Positions 56,896-64,000 of a DNA stretch of 64,000 nucleotides are shown piece after piece; position 1 is the stretch's first letter, and every line of letters begins with the position of its first letter. The position numbers and the translations under genes are program-made. Source of the DNA: Agromyces tardus (lineage in GTDB: Bacteria > Actinomycetota > Actinomycetes > Actinomycetales > Microbacteriaceae); contig NZ_RHHB01000001.1 in assembly GCF_003710805.1 (NCBI RefSeq), forward strand, positions 186,001 to 250,000. Reading direction: 5' to 3'. A model generated the notes under the pieces. It had not been told where the DNA came from, made no database searches, and worked only from the letters and a program-made list of their open reading frames with translations.

Positions 56896-58599
56896 ATGAG
56901 TACTCCGTCCACCCTCGTCGCCGACCGCTACCGACTGGTCAAGCTGCTCGGCACGGGCGGAATGGGCGTCGTCTGGCAGGCGTGGGACGAGCGCCTGCAT
57001 CGGCCGGTCGCGCTCAAGATGCTGCGGACGCAGCCGGAACTGACCGACGCCGAGCGCGAGGTCGCGACCAGCCGCGCCATGCGTGAGGCGCGCATCACCG
57101 CAGGCCTCCATCACGCCCACGCGGTCACGGTCTTCGACGTCGTGGAACACGAGGGCCAGCCGTGCATCGTGATGCAGCTCATCGAGTCGACGCCGCTGTC
57201 GGCGCTCCTGCGCGAGCACGGCACGCTGACGCCGCGCGAGACCGCGCGAATCGGGGCGCAGGTGAGCTCCGCACTCGCGGCGGCCCACGCGATGCGCATC
57301 GTGCATCGGGACGTGAAGCCGGGCAACATCCTCATCACCGACGACGGTTCGGCGCTGATCAGCGACTTCGGCATCTCGCATGCGCTCGGCGACGCGACGC
57401 TCACCGCGACCGGCATGATGCACGGCACCCCCGCCTACCTCGCACCCGAGGTGGCTCGCGGGCAGTCGTCGAGCTTCGCATCCGATGTGTTCTCGCTCGG
57501 CTCGACGCTGTACACGATGCTCGAGGGTGCCCCGCCCTTCGGTGCCGACGCCAATGCGATCGCGCTCCTGCACAAGGTCGCGCGCGCGTCCTACCCTCCG
57601 CCGAGACATGCGGGAGCACTCGCGCCGCTGCTGCGGGAGATGCTGTCGGCCGATCCCCAGCGCCGCCCCGGCATGAAGTCCGTCGCCTCGCGGCTGTCCG
57701 CGATGTACGAGGGCACGGATGCCGCTGCGGCATCCGCATTGCCGACCGTGCCGCTCGCCGCCGCCGCGGCCGGGACCGAGCGGCTGGAGGAGACCGCGGT
57801 GGTGACGCAACGGCTGGACGAACCGACGGCGGTGACGGAGCGGTTGGCCGGAGCGCCGGCGGTCGACCGGCCCGCGCGGAAGCGGCCGGCTCCGCCGCCG
57901 GTTGCACGGCCCGTCGGGAGCAGACCGGGCCCGCCGCCGGTCGAGCCGCCACCGGTCGAGCCGCCGCCGGCCGAGCCGCAGACGGTGCCGGAGGCGCAAC
58001 CGCGTCGCCCTCGCCGATTCGGTGCGCTGGTCGGCATCCTGCTCGTGACGGGCATCGTCCTGCTGGGCGGCGGCGTGCTCCTGTTCGGTCAGCTCGGCCA
58101 GGATGCGGGCGCCGCTGGTGGCCCGGGCGACGGCGGGGCACCCACCACGGCTCAGACGCCGGATGCCGCCGCGACACCGTCGCCCGAGGCATCCGCGCCC
58201 GAGTCGCAGGCCCCGCCGACCACCGCGAACACGTCGCCCCCGCCCGAGGAAGCGACGCCGGCGCCGCCCCCGACCGACGAGCAACGGATCGTCGCAGCAC
58301 TCACGAGCTACTACTCGACCGTGCCCGGCGACCTCGACAGCGCCTGGCCGCTGATGACCGCCGACTACCAGGTGAACCACGTGGGTGGGCGAGATGCCTT
58401 CGACGCCTTCTGGAGCGAGGTCGCGGATGTCGAGATCGCCGACGTCCGTGCCTCCCCGCCCGACGGCGCGCAGGCGACGCTGACCTACACCTTCACCGAC
58501 GGGAGGGTCGTGCAGGAGGTCACCGCGTACCGACTGGTCGACGAGGGAGGCGTGCTCAAGATCGCCGCGACGGAGGTGCTCAGCAGCGTCGAACAGTGA
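56896..58599 (+). CDS. Membrane-anchored Ser/Thr protein kinase (PknB type) with extracellular SnoaL-like domain
   Basis: A 567-residue kinase. The catalytic domain (about 10-270) has the glycine loop LGTGGMGVV, Lys41 in VALKML, HRDVKPGN (Asp139), DFG at 157-159 and APE at 183-185. A Pro/Ala-rich juxtamembrane region with repeated PPPVEPPPVE precedes one helix (RRFGALVGILLVTGIVLLGGGVLLFG). Outside, a Thr/Pro-rich stalk leads to a domain of about 105 residues (IVAALTSYYSTVPGDLDSAWPLMTADYQVNHVGG) that looks NTF2/SnoaL-like and not PASTA. GAAGGAG precedes the ATG. The membrane hydrolase at 58696 follows on the same strand after 96 bases. Confidence 0.93.
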   Translation: MSTPSTLVADRYRLVKLLGTGGMGVVWQAWDERLHRPVALKMLRTQPELTDAEREVATSRAMREARITAGLHHAHAVTVFDVVEHEGQPCIVMQLIESTPLSALLREHGTLTPRETARIGAQVSSALAAAHAMRIVHRDVKPGNILITDDGSALISDFGISHALGDATLTATGMMHGTPAYLAPEVARGQSSSFASDVFSLGSTLYTMLEGAPPFGADANAIALLHKVARASYPPPRHAGALAPLLREMLSADPQRRPGMKSVASRLSAMYEGTDAAAASALPTVPLAAAAAGTERLEETAVVTQRLDEPTAVTERLAGAPAVDRPARKRPAPPPVARPVGSRPGPPPVEPPPVEPPPAEPQTVPEAQPRRPRRFGALVGILLVTGIVLLGGGVLLFGQLGQDAGAAGGPGDGGAPTTAQTPDAAATPSPEASAPESQAPPTTANTSPPPEEATPAPPPTDEQRIVAALTSYYSTVPGDLDSAWPLMTADYQVNHVGGRDAFDAFWSEVADVEIADVRASPPDGAQATLTYTFTDGRVVQEVTAYRLVDEGGVLKIAATEVLSSVEQ

Positions 58600-58695
58600 C
58601 CGGGCGGGGGTATCAAGCGACGCGCCACCCCGCGAAGTGGGGCCACCCACCGGATCGGCCGCGGAGCAGACTCTCGCGTAGGGGAAGGGGAGCCC

Positions 58696-60507
58696 ATGCC
58701 CGGCGGAACGCTCTACGTGTACGTGCCCGGCATCGGCACCGACGACAGCGAGGCGATGCGCCGGCGCATCCTCGACCGGGCCGAGCAGGAGGCCGAGGCG
58801 ACCGGGTCGCCGGCGCCCGTGCTCAAGGTCTTCACCCACCGCATCAAGGCGTGGAGCACGCGCGAGTCGTACCACCTCGGCACCATGGCCCGGAACCTCG
58901 AGGAGTCCATCAAGCTCTGGCACCTCCAGACCGGGGCGACCGACGTGGTGCTCATCGGTCACAGCATGGGCGGACTCCTCGTGCGCTCCGCGTGGCTGCT
59001 CAACCGCGGCTACGACATCCCGTGGGGCGGCGAGCGCGGCGGCATCCGCCGCGACGACACCGGCTGGGCCGCGAACACCAGCCGGATCATCCTGCTCGGC
59101 GTGCCGAACGGGGGCTTCGTGCTGAAGAAGCGCTCCTGGCGACTCCTCTACGCCGTCGCCACGCCGTGGCGCGATTACACCGTGGAACAGGCGAAGGAGG
59201 GCGGGTACTGGGTCACCAACCTCCGGCTCCGCTGGTTGCACGCCTTCCGCGAGCTGTCGAAGAATGCGCCCGACGGCGCGGGCGATCCTCGCCGAGTCTC
59301 CGACACGAAGGCGCCGGATGCCGCGGACTCCCCGGACTCCGCGGACTCCCCGGTCTTCCCGGCCTCCCCGTACGGCGCGCCCGTGTCGGTCGACCAGACG
59401 GCCCCCGCCCCCGCGCGCCTGCCCTACGTGGTCGAGATCCTCGGGCAGCAGGACACCCTCGTGGGCGACGCCGACGTGGGCGACTCCGACTTCCTGCCCT
59501 CCTACCGCGAGCCGATGATCCCCGACACGGATCACGCCCAGCTCGTCGACCTCCGCGATCCGAAGACGGCGGCGGATCGCTGGTGGGTGCTCGAGCACGC
59601 GCTGTTCGCGCCGCCCGAACCGGTCGCCGTCGCACCGACGGTGGATTGCGACGTGTGCTTCATCCTCCACGGCATCCGGGCGGGCAACAAGGACCCGTGG
59701 ATCAGCGACACCGCGGCCGCGCTGGAGGCAAAGGGGTGGGAGGTGCTCCGCCCCAACACCGGCTGGTTCAGCGCCTGGGAGTTCGCGCTCCCGTGGGTCC
59801 GCAACCGCAAGACCCACGAGTTCCTCACGATCTACGGCGACATCGCCCGCAACCACGACATGAACCGGTTCGCGTTCTTCGGACACTCGAACGGCACCTA
59901 CATGGTCGCCCGGGCACTCGACCAGGTCCCCGCGATCCGGTTCCGTCGCATGCTGCTCGCCGGCACCGTGCTCACCCCCGAGTACAACTGGCGCCGCGTG
60001 TTCGCGCGTCAGCAGGTCGGCGCGTGGAACTCCACGAGTGGCCGGTGGGTCGACGGCGTGGTCCACAACGACCGAGCCAGCCGGGACGTGCCGGTGGGCA
60101 TGCTCTGCAGCTTCCTCTCCGGCCTGCGGTTCAAGTCGCGCAGCATCGGCCCCGGCGGGGTGGTCGGCTTCGTCAACTCGGTCGAGGGCCTGCAGGAGGA
60201 CGACCTGCTGTATAAGGGCGGCCACGCCGCCGCACTGAAGACCGGCGCCGCGGGCCGGCTCGACCAGATCGTCGGGTTCCTCGCCGACGGCCGGGCGACC
60301 GACGCGCCCGACCAGCGGCTCGGCGGGGGCTTCCGCGTGCTGATCAACCTCCTCGGGTCGAGGTGGGCGATCCTCGTGCTGCTGGTCTTCCTCGCCCTGT
60401 TCGTGCTCCTCTTCTGGTGGCTCACGACCTTCCTGCCACTCTGGGTGCCGCTGGCGGTCTTCATCGCGTTCGCGGTCGTGGTGCTGATCGGGCTCCGGGT
60501 CGTGTGA
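58696..60507 (+). CDS. Membrane protein with two tandem alpha/beta-hydrolase-like domains
   Basis: A 603-residue protein. Domain 1 (about 1-200) has YVYVPGIGTDDSEAMRRRI and the nucleophile elbow IGHSMGG (Ser90). A Pro/Ser/Asp-rich spacer with repeated DSPDSADSP follows. Domain 2 (about 315-530) begins DCDVCFILHGIRAGNKDPWISDTAAALEAKGWEVL and has a second elbow FGHSNGT (Ser398). The C-terminus carries two membrane helices (LLGSRWAILVLLVFLALFVLLFWWL and LPLWVPLAVFIAFAVVVLIGLRVV). Both serine elbows are intact, so both domains may be active, for example as lipases or esterases. There is no signal peptide, so the domains face the cytosol. It follows the kinase gene. Confidence 0.85.
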   Translation: MPGGTLYVYVPGIGTDDSEAMRRRILDRAEQEAEATGSPAPVLKVFTHRIKAWSTRESYHLGTMARNLEESIKLWHLQTGATDVVLIGHSMGGLLVRSAWLLNRGYDIPWGGERGGIRRDDTGWAANTSRIILLGVPNGGFVLKKRSWRLLYAVATPWRDYTVEQAKEGGYWVTNLRLRWLHAFRELSKNAPDGAGDPRRVSDTKAPDAADSPDSADSPVFPASPYGAPVSVDQTAPAPARLPYVVEILGQQDTLVGDADVGDSDFLPSYREPMIPDTDHAQLVDLRDPKTAADRWWVLEHALFAPPEPVAVAPTVDCDVCFILHGIRAGNKDPWISDTAAALEAKGWEVLRPNTGWFSAWEFALPWVRNRKTHEFLTIYGDIARNHDMNRFAFFGHSNGTYMVARALDQVPAIRFRRMLLAGTVLTPEYNWRRVFARQQVGAWNSTSGRWVDGVVHNDRASRDVPVGMLCSFLSGLRFKSRSIGPGGVVGFVNSVEGLQEDDLLYKGGHAAALKTGAAGRLDQIVGFLADGRATDAPDQRLGGGFRVLINLLGSRWAILVLLVFLALFVLLFWWLTTFLPLWVPLAVFIAFAVVVLIGLRVV

Positions 60508-60637
60508 TGCCGGTGTGCCCGCCGGCAGCTACCGCAGCGGATGCCGCGGCGGCACTTGACGGGCGGGAGCACCCACGTGAGGCTGGTCGCATCCGTCATC
60601 CGCGAAGGCGCGGGATGCCGCGCGAGGGGGCAACCAC

Positions 60638-61006
60638 ATGGACGTCACGACCGACCTCACGACCGAGAAGATCGCCCGCGCGTTCTCGAGCCATCGCTTC
60701 GAGCTCGCGCTGCCGCACCTCGCCGACGACATCGTGTGGACGGTGGTCGGCGCTGATCCGCTCATCGGCCGGAAGGCCGTGAAGAAGGCGATCGAGCGCA
60801 CCGCCGCCGACCTCGCCGCGGTCACCACCGAGTTCCAGCGCTTCCGCACCGTGGTGGGTGAAGACAGCGTGGCGGTCGACAGCCTCGCGCGGTACGTCGA
60901 CGCCGCCGGAGACGTCTCGATCGTGGCATCCTGCGACCTCTACGACTTCGCCGACGACGGGCGCATCACCGAGATCGTCTCCTACCTCGTCGAGCTGCCC
61001 AGCTGA
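60638..61006 (+). CDS. SnoaL-like/NTF2-family protein
   Basis: A 122-residue single-domain protein: TTEKIARAFSSHRFELALPHLADDIVWTVVGADPLIGRKAVKKAIERT, then VVGEDSVAVDSLARYVDAAGDVSIVASCDLYDFADDGRITEIVSYLVEL. This is the SnoaL_2/limonene-1,2-epoxide-hydrolase-like cone fold. The catalytic residues of limonene epoxide hydrolase are not evident, so function is open. It stands alone, 130 bases after the membrane hydrolase. Confidence 0.88.
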   Translation: MDVTTDLTTEKIARAFSSHRFELALPHLADDIVWTVVGADPLIGRKAVKKAIERTAADLAAVTTEFQRFRTVVGEDSVAVDSLARYVDAAGDVSIVASCDLYDFADDGRITEIVSYLVELPS

Positions 61007-61099
61007 TCGGTCGACCGCGCAGCCGGTGATGGCGGGATATCGCGCGCACTCGGCAGCCGCGCGCCGACCGTTGTCGGTGGCAGCCGCGAGAATGAGCTG

Positions 61100-62101
61100 G
61101 TGACTCGACGTGGCCTGATCCTCTTCGCTGCGCTCGGGATCGCCTGGGGCATCCCGTACCTGTTCATCAAGGTCGCGGTGAGCGAGCTGGATCCCGCCAT
61201 GGTGGTCCTCGGCCGTTCGGCCCTCGCGGCGATCCTGCTGCTGCCGCTCGCGTTCTTCCGCCGCGAGGTCGTGTCGGTGGTGCGGCGGTGGAAGCCGATG
61301 CTGGCCTACACCCTCGTCGAGATCATCCTCCCGTGGTACTTCCTCAGCACGGCCGAGCAGCGGCTGCCGTCGTCGACCGCGGGCCTGCTGCTCGCCACGG
61401 TGCCCCTCGCGGGCGTGGCCATCGCCTTCGCGATGGGGCGCCCCGAGCGGCTCTCCCGCATGAACTGGCTCGGCATCGCGTTCGGCATGCTCGGCGTCGC
61501 CGCGCTCGTCGGCCTCGACATCGCCGGCTCCGACCTCATCGCCGTCGCGCAGATGGCGGTCGTGGTCGTGGGGTACGCGCTCGGTCCGGCGATCCTCTCC
61601 CGGTGGATGTCCGACCTGCCCGGCGTCGGCGTGGTCGCCGTCTCGCTCGCGGTCACCGCGGTCGTGTACGTCCCGTTCGTGCTGTTCACCGGTGCGTGGC
61701 CCACGGCGGTGCCGTCGACGGCGGTCATCGTGTCGGTGATCGTGCTCGCGGTGGTGTGCAGTGCGCTCGCGTTCCTGCTCATGGTGGGCCTCATCGCCGA
61801 GATCGGGCCCGTGAAGGCGACGACGATCACCTACGTGAACCCCGCCGTGGCGATCATCGCGGGCGTCGTGGTGCTCGGCGAGCGGGTCACGATCTGGACG
61901 ATCGTCGGCTTCGTGCTCGTGCTCGCCGGTTCCTACCTCGTCACGCGCAAACGGCAGGAGACGCCCGCCGCGGCCGGCGTGGAGGCTGCGCCGGCCGAGC
62001 AGACACCGGCCGATCAGGCATCGGTCGAGCGGCCGACGGCCGAGCGGCCGACGGCCCGGCAGTCACCGGTCGGGCAGGCCGCGGTCGAGCAGCCGCGGTA
62101 G
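61100..62101 (+). CDS. EamA-family (DMT) transporter
   Basis: A 333-residue membrane protein with a GTG start and ten predicted helices in two EamA repeats: LILFAALGIAWGIPYLFIKVAVSELDPAMVVLGRSALAAILLLPLAFF in the first, and VSVIVLAVVCSALAFLLMVGLIAEIGPVKATTITYVNPAVAIIAGVVVLGERVTIWTIVGFVLVLAGSYLV in the second. It probably exports a small metabolite. The C-terminal tail of about 45 residues is hydrophilic with repeated VERPTAERPTARQ-type segments. Substrate unknown. Confidence 0.93.
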   Translation: MTRRGLILFAALGIAWGIPYLFIKVAVSELDPAMVVLGRSALAAILLLPLAFFRREVVSVVRRWKPMLAYTLVEIILPWYFLSTAEQRLPSSTAGLLLATVPLAGVAIAFAMGRPERLSRMNWLGIAFGMLGVAALVGLDIAGSDLIAVAQMAVVVVGYALGPAILSRWMSDLPGVGVVAVSLAVTAVVYVPFVLFTGAWPTAVPSTAVIVSVIVLAVVCSALAFLLMVGLIAEIGPVKATTITYVNPAVAIIAGVVVLGERVTIWTIVGFVLVLAGSYLVTRKRQETPAAAGVEAAPAEQTPADQASVERPTAERPTARQSPVGQAAVEQPR

Positions 62102-62120
62102 CGCGCGAGGCCCGTCGCAC

Positions 62121-62711
62121 TCAGGCCGGATCGATCCGCAGCACCGTCGTCGACTCGCCGACGGTGAGGTCGTCGACGACGCGGATGCCGCGTGCGAGCT
62201 CGTCGACCGCTCCGATCACGGTGCCGAACCGCTCGCGATCGCTGCACACGGCGGTCACGCTCACGAAGTGCGTGCCGAGGTCCCACGTGTACGTCGCGAA
62301 CGGCGGGCGACCGCGCGGCGGAAGCGGCATCTCGAGCTTCTCGCCGACGCCGAGGTAGGTGCCGCGGAACTCTTCGGTGTCGTCGTACTCGATGGGCATC
62401 GACGCCCGGGCGACGCGCAGCTGCGGCGTCGCGGCCTGCACCTGGGCCATCACCACGAGCAGCTCGGGGTCGTCCTTCCAGACCCACACGAGCACCCGGC
62501 CGGCCGCCTTGCGCATGAGGAACGGAACGGCCTGACTCATCGCCCAGGCGGTGAAGCCGCCGCCCGGGCCCGTCGGCGCCGCATCCGGCCCCTTCGCCTG
62601 CGACAGCAGCATCCCGATCGCCGCCTTGCGGTGGCGGCGCCCGCGGAATCCGAGGGAGTCCGTGACGGGCACCCACTTGGATCGATCGGGCTCTGCGTGG
62701 AGTCGGGGCAC
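62121..62711 (-). CDS. Protein of unknown function
   Basis: A 196-residue soluble protein starting MPRLHAEPDRSKWVPVTDSLGFRGRRHRKAAIGMLLSQAKG. The middle (FLMRKAAGRVLVWVWKDDPELLVVMAQVQAATPQLRVARASMPIEYDD) and the end (ATYTWDLGTHFVSVTAVCSDRERFGTVIGAVDELARGIRVVDD) look like an alternating beta/alpha fold. I do not recognise it. It follows the ECF42 sigma gene on the same strand after nine bases, so it is probably co-transcribed and may belong to the sigma factor's unit. Confidence 0.7.
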   Translation of the reverse strand: MPRLHAEPDRSKWVPVTDSLGFRGRRHRKAAIGMLLSQAKGPDAAPTGPGGGFTAWAMSQAVPFLMRKAAGRVLVWVWKDDPELLVVMAQVQAATPQLRVARASMPIEYDDTEEFRGTYLGVGEKLEMPLPPRGRPPFATYTWDLGTHFVSVTAVCSDRERFGTVIGAVDELARGIRVVDDLTVGESTTVLRIDPA

Positions 62712-62720
62712 GCTTCCAGC

Positions 62721-64000
62721 CTACGAGTCGCTGCCGCTGCCGCCGCCGCTGCTGCTGCCGCCGCCGCCGCCGCGGCTGCTGCTGCCGCTGCCGCGCTCGC
62801 GGCCGGCTCGGTCCGTCCCGGATACCGCATCGGCGAGGTCGTCGCGACGGCGTGACAGGGTCGCGACCTCGGCGGTGTTGCCCGCGAGCGCGATGGCCCG
62901 GTCGTAGGCGGCTCGCGCCTCCTCGCGGCGCCCCAGTCGGCGCAGCAGCTCTGCGCGGGTGGCGTGGAAGGCGTGGTACCCGTCGAGTGCGTCGCCGAGG
63001 CGGTCGACGATCTGCAACGCGGCATCCGCGCCTTCGAGCTCTGCGATCGCGATGGCGCGGTTGAGGGCGACGATCGGCGAGGGGTCGAGGCGCACGAGCT
63101 GGTCGTAGAGGGCGACGACCTGCGACCAGTCGGTGTCGCGCGCGTCTCGCGCGTCGGTGTGCGCGGCGTTGATCGCCGCGAGCAGCTGGTAGCGGCCGGG
63201 TGCGACCCCCGACGCCAGGCGCTCGCGCACGAGCCGATGCCCCTCCTCGATGAGCGCGTGATCCCAGGCGTCGCGATCCTGCTCGACGAGCGGCACGAGC
63301 GCGCCCTGCGCCGAGACCCGCGCGGGCCGTCTTGCCTCCGTGAGCAGCATCAGCGCCAGCAGGCCGGTCACCTCGCCGTCGTGGGGCAGCAACTCGCGGA
63401 TCAGGCGTGTCAGCCGGATCGCCTCGGCGGTCAGGTCGGCACGCACGGGGTCGGTGTCGGGGCCGGTCGCGAGGTAGCCCTCGTTGAAGACGAGGAACAG
63501 CACGGCGAGCACGCCGCCGATGCGCGCAGGCAGGTCGCGCGCCGACGGCACGCGATAGGGGATGCGGGCGGCCGCGATCTTCCCCTTCGCCCGGGTGATG
63601 CGCTGCCCGATCGTGCTCTCCTGCACGAGGAAGCCGCGGGCGATCTCGGGCACCGTCAGGCCCCCGACGAGTCGCAGCGTGAGCGCCATGCGGGCTTCCA
63701 TGCCGAGGGCCGGGTGACAGCACGTGAAGATCAGCCGGAGCCGGTCGTCGTCGATGGCGCCGGTCGGCTCGGGCGGGGCGTCATCCGTCAGCATCATCGC
63801 CTCCCGCTGCTTGTCCCTGCGCTTGTGCTCGCGCCGGATCCGGTCGACCGCCTTGCGGTTCGCGGTCGTGGTGAGCCAGGCGCCGGGGTTGGGCGGCACG
63901 CCGTCGGCCGGCCACCGCTGCACGGCCGTCGCGAACGCCTCGGCCGCCGCATCCTCGGCGATGTCGAGGTCGCCGAAGCGCTTGGCGAGCGAGGCGACCA
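62721..64000 (-). CDS. ECF42-group sigma factor with TPR-like C-terminal extension (N-terminus outside window)
   Basis: The frame is open to the right edge; 426 residues are visible. Region 2 remains as VASLAKRFGDLDIAEDAAAEAFATAVQRWPADGVPPNPGAWLTTTANRKAVDRIRRE. Region 4 is LIFTCCHPALGMEARMALTLRLVGGLTVPEIARGFLVQESTIGQRITRAKGKI. The long C-terminal part (RIGGVLAVLFLVFNEGYLA... LRRLGRREEARAAYDRAIALAGNTAE) is the TPR-like extension of ECF42. These sigma factors usually sit next to a YCII/DGPF-domain gene, which would lie beyond the edge. The protein ends in a Ser/Gly tail from a CTG/CCG repeat. Confidence 0.92.
   Translation of the reverse strand, partial: VASLAKRFGDLDIAEDAAAEAFATAVQRWPADGVPPNPGAWLTTTANRKAVDRIRREHKRRDKQREAMMLTDDAPPEPTGAIDDDRLRLIFTCCHPALGMEARMALTLRLVGGLTVPEIARGFLVQESTIGQRITRAKGKIAAARIPYRVPSARDLPARIGGVLAVLFLVFNEGYLATGPDTDPVRADLTAEAIRLTRLIRELLPHDGEVTGLLALMLLTEARRPARVSAQGALVPLVEQDRDAWDHALIEEGHRLVRERLASGVAPGRYQLLAAINAAHTDARDARDTDWSQVVALYDQLVRLDPSPIVALNRAIAIAELEGADAALQIVDRLGDALDGYHAFHATRAELLRRLGRREEARAAYDRAIALAGNTAEVATLSRRRDDLADAVSGTDRAGRERGSGSSSRGGGGGSSSGGGSGSDS
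62731..62792. repeat. CTG/CCG trinucleotide repeat at the end of the ECF42 gene
   Basis: Runs of CTGCCG and CCGCCG triplets, read on the minus strand as alternating AGC and GGC codons, encode a Ser/Gly-only tail of about 20 residues at the C-terminus of the sigma factor. Such runs are prone to slippage in units of three. Confidence 0.85.

Noticed and set aside
56860-60225. Very long minus-strand open frame (over 1,100 codons) opposite the kinase and hydrolase genes
   Set aside because: It mirrors the GC3 bias of the plus-strand genes; the translation is Arg/Gly/His-rich with no domain, whereas the plus strand has kinase and hydrolase motifs.

Overview
The window is high-GC actinobacterial DNA (roughly 70% G+C, strong GC3 bias, frequent GTG starts, ATGA/GTGA stop-start overlaps). 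A DUF222-HNH protein, MmyB-type XRE/SDR pairs, ECF41 and ECF42 sigma factors, a binding-protein sugar importer with no ATPase of its own, and a very frequent GCGGCATCCG word all suggest a Microbacteriaceae-like chromosome (Agromyces/Microbacterium type). This placement is inference from content. No rRNA, tRNA, CRISPR array, insertion sequence or phage gene was seen; it looks like accessory chromosomal DNA rich in small regulator-enzyme modules.

Layout. 1-6.6 kb: end of an alditol oxidase-type flavoprotein, remnants of two broken genes, an epoxide hydrolase, small membrane proteins, a divergent SDR/XRE pair with a palindromic operator, and small ABM-like and cupin proteins. 6.7-14.2 kb: a fructan-type operon (two GH32 enzymes, sugar binding protein, two permeases, LacI repressor) behind a sigma70-like promoter with three near-identical operators. 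14.2-17.3 kb: a protein of unknown function, an NmrA-like protein and a divergent AraC regulator. 17.3-23.1 kb: PucR regulator divergent from a LysA-like PLP enzyme plus a complete polar amino-acid ABC importer. 23.1-26.9 kb: a five-gene ECF41 module (hydrolase, two NAD(P)-binding paralogues, sigma factor, NTF2-like protein) with two matching ECF41-type promoter motifs. 27-34.5 kb: deazaflavin-type reductase, an SRPBCC/ArsR pair with three operator copies, aldo/keto reductase, lipoprotein hydrolase, DUF222-HNH protein, cupin, DUF5937-like ArsR regulator, thioredoxin. 34.5-36.1 kb: a second ECF41 module with a carboxymuconolactone decarboxylase-like partner and its own candidate promoter.

36-48.4 kb: VOC protein, SDR and F420-oxidoreductase-like genes next to a TetR regulator with two operators; Lrp/LysE pair; MEDS sensor and GAF-LuxR regulator; an epoxide hydrolase / dehalogenase-like hydrolase / thioredoxin-like operon; thioesterase; a frameshifted gene; a TetR/alcohol-dehydrogenase pair with three operators. 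48.4-54.7 kb: a resolvase-like protein lacking the catalytic serine joined to an AlkZ-like protein, a PadR-DUF1048-ABC exporter operon, and an ABC-F protein. 54.8-64 kb: a large acyl-CoA dehydrogenase, a membrane Ser/Thr kinase, a two-domain membrane hydrolase, SnoaL-like protein, DMT exporter, unknown protein, and a truncated ECF42 sigma factor running off the right edge.

The dominant theme is local control: most enzyme clusters carry their own regulator, and in several the candidate operator can be read in the adjacent gap. All function calls come from reading motifs by eye; no search was run.
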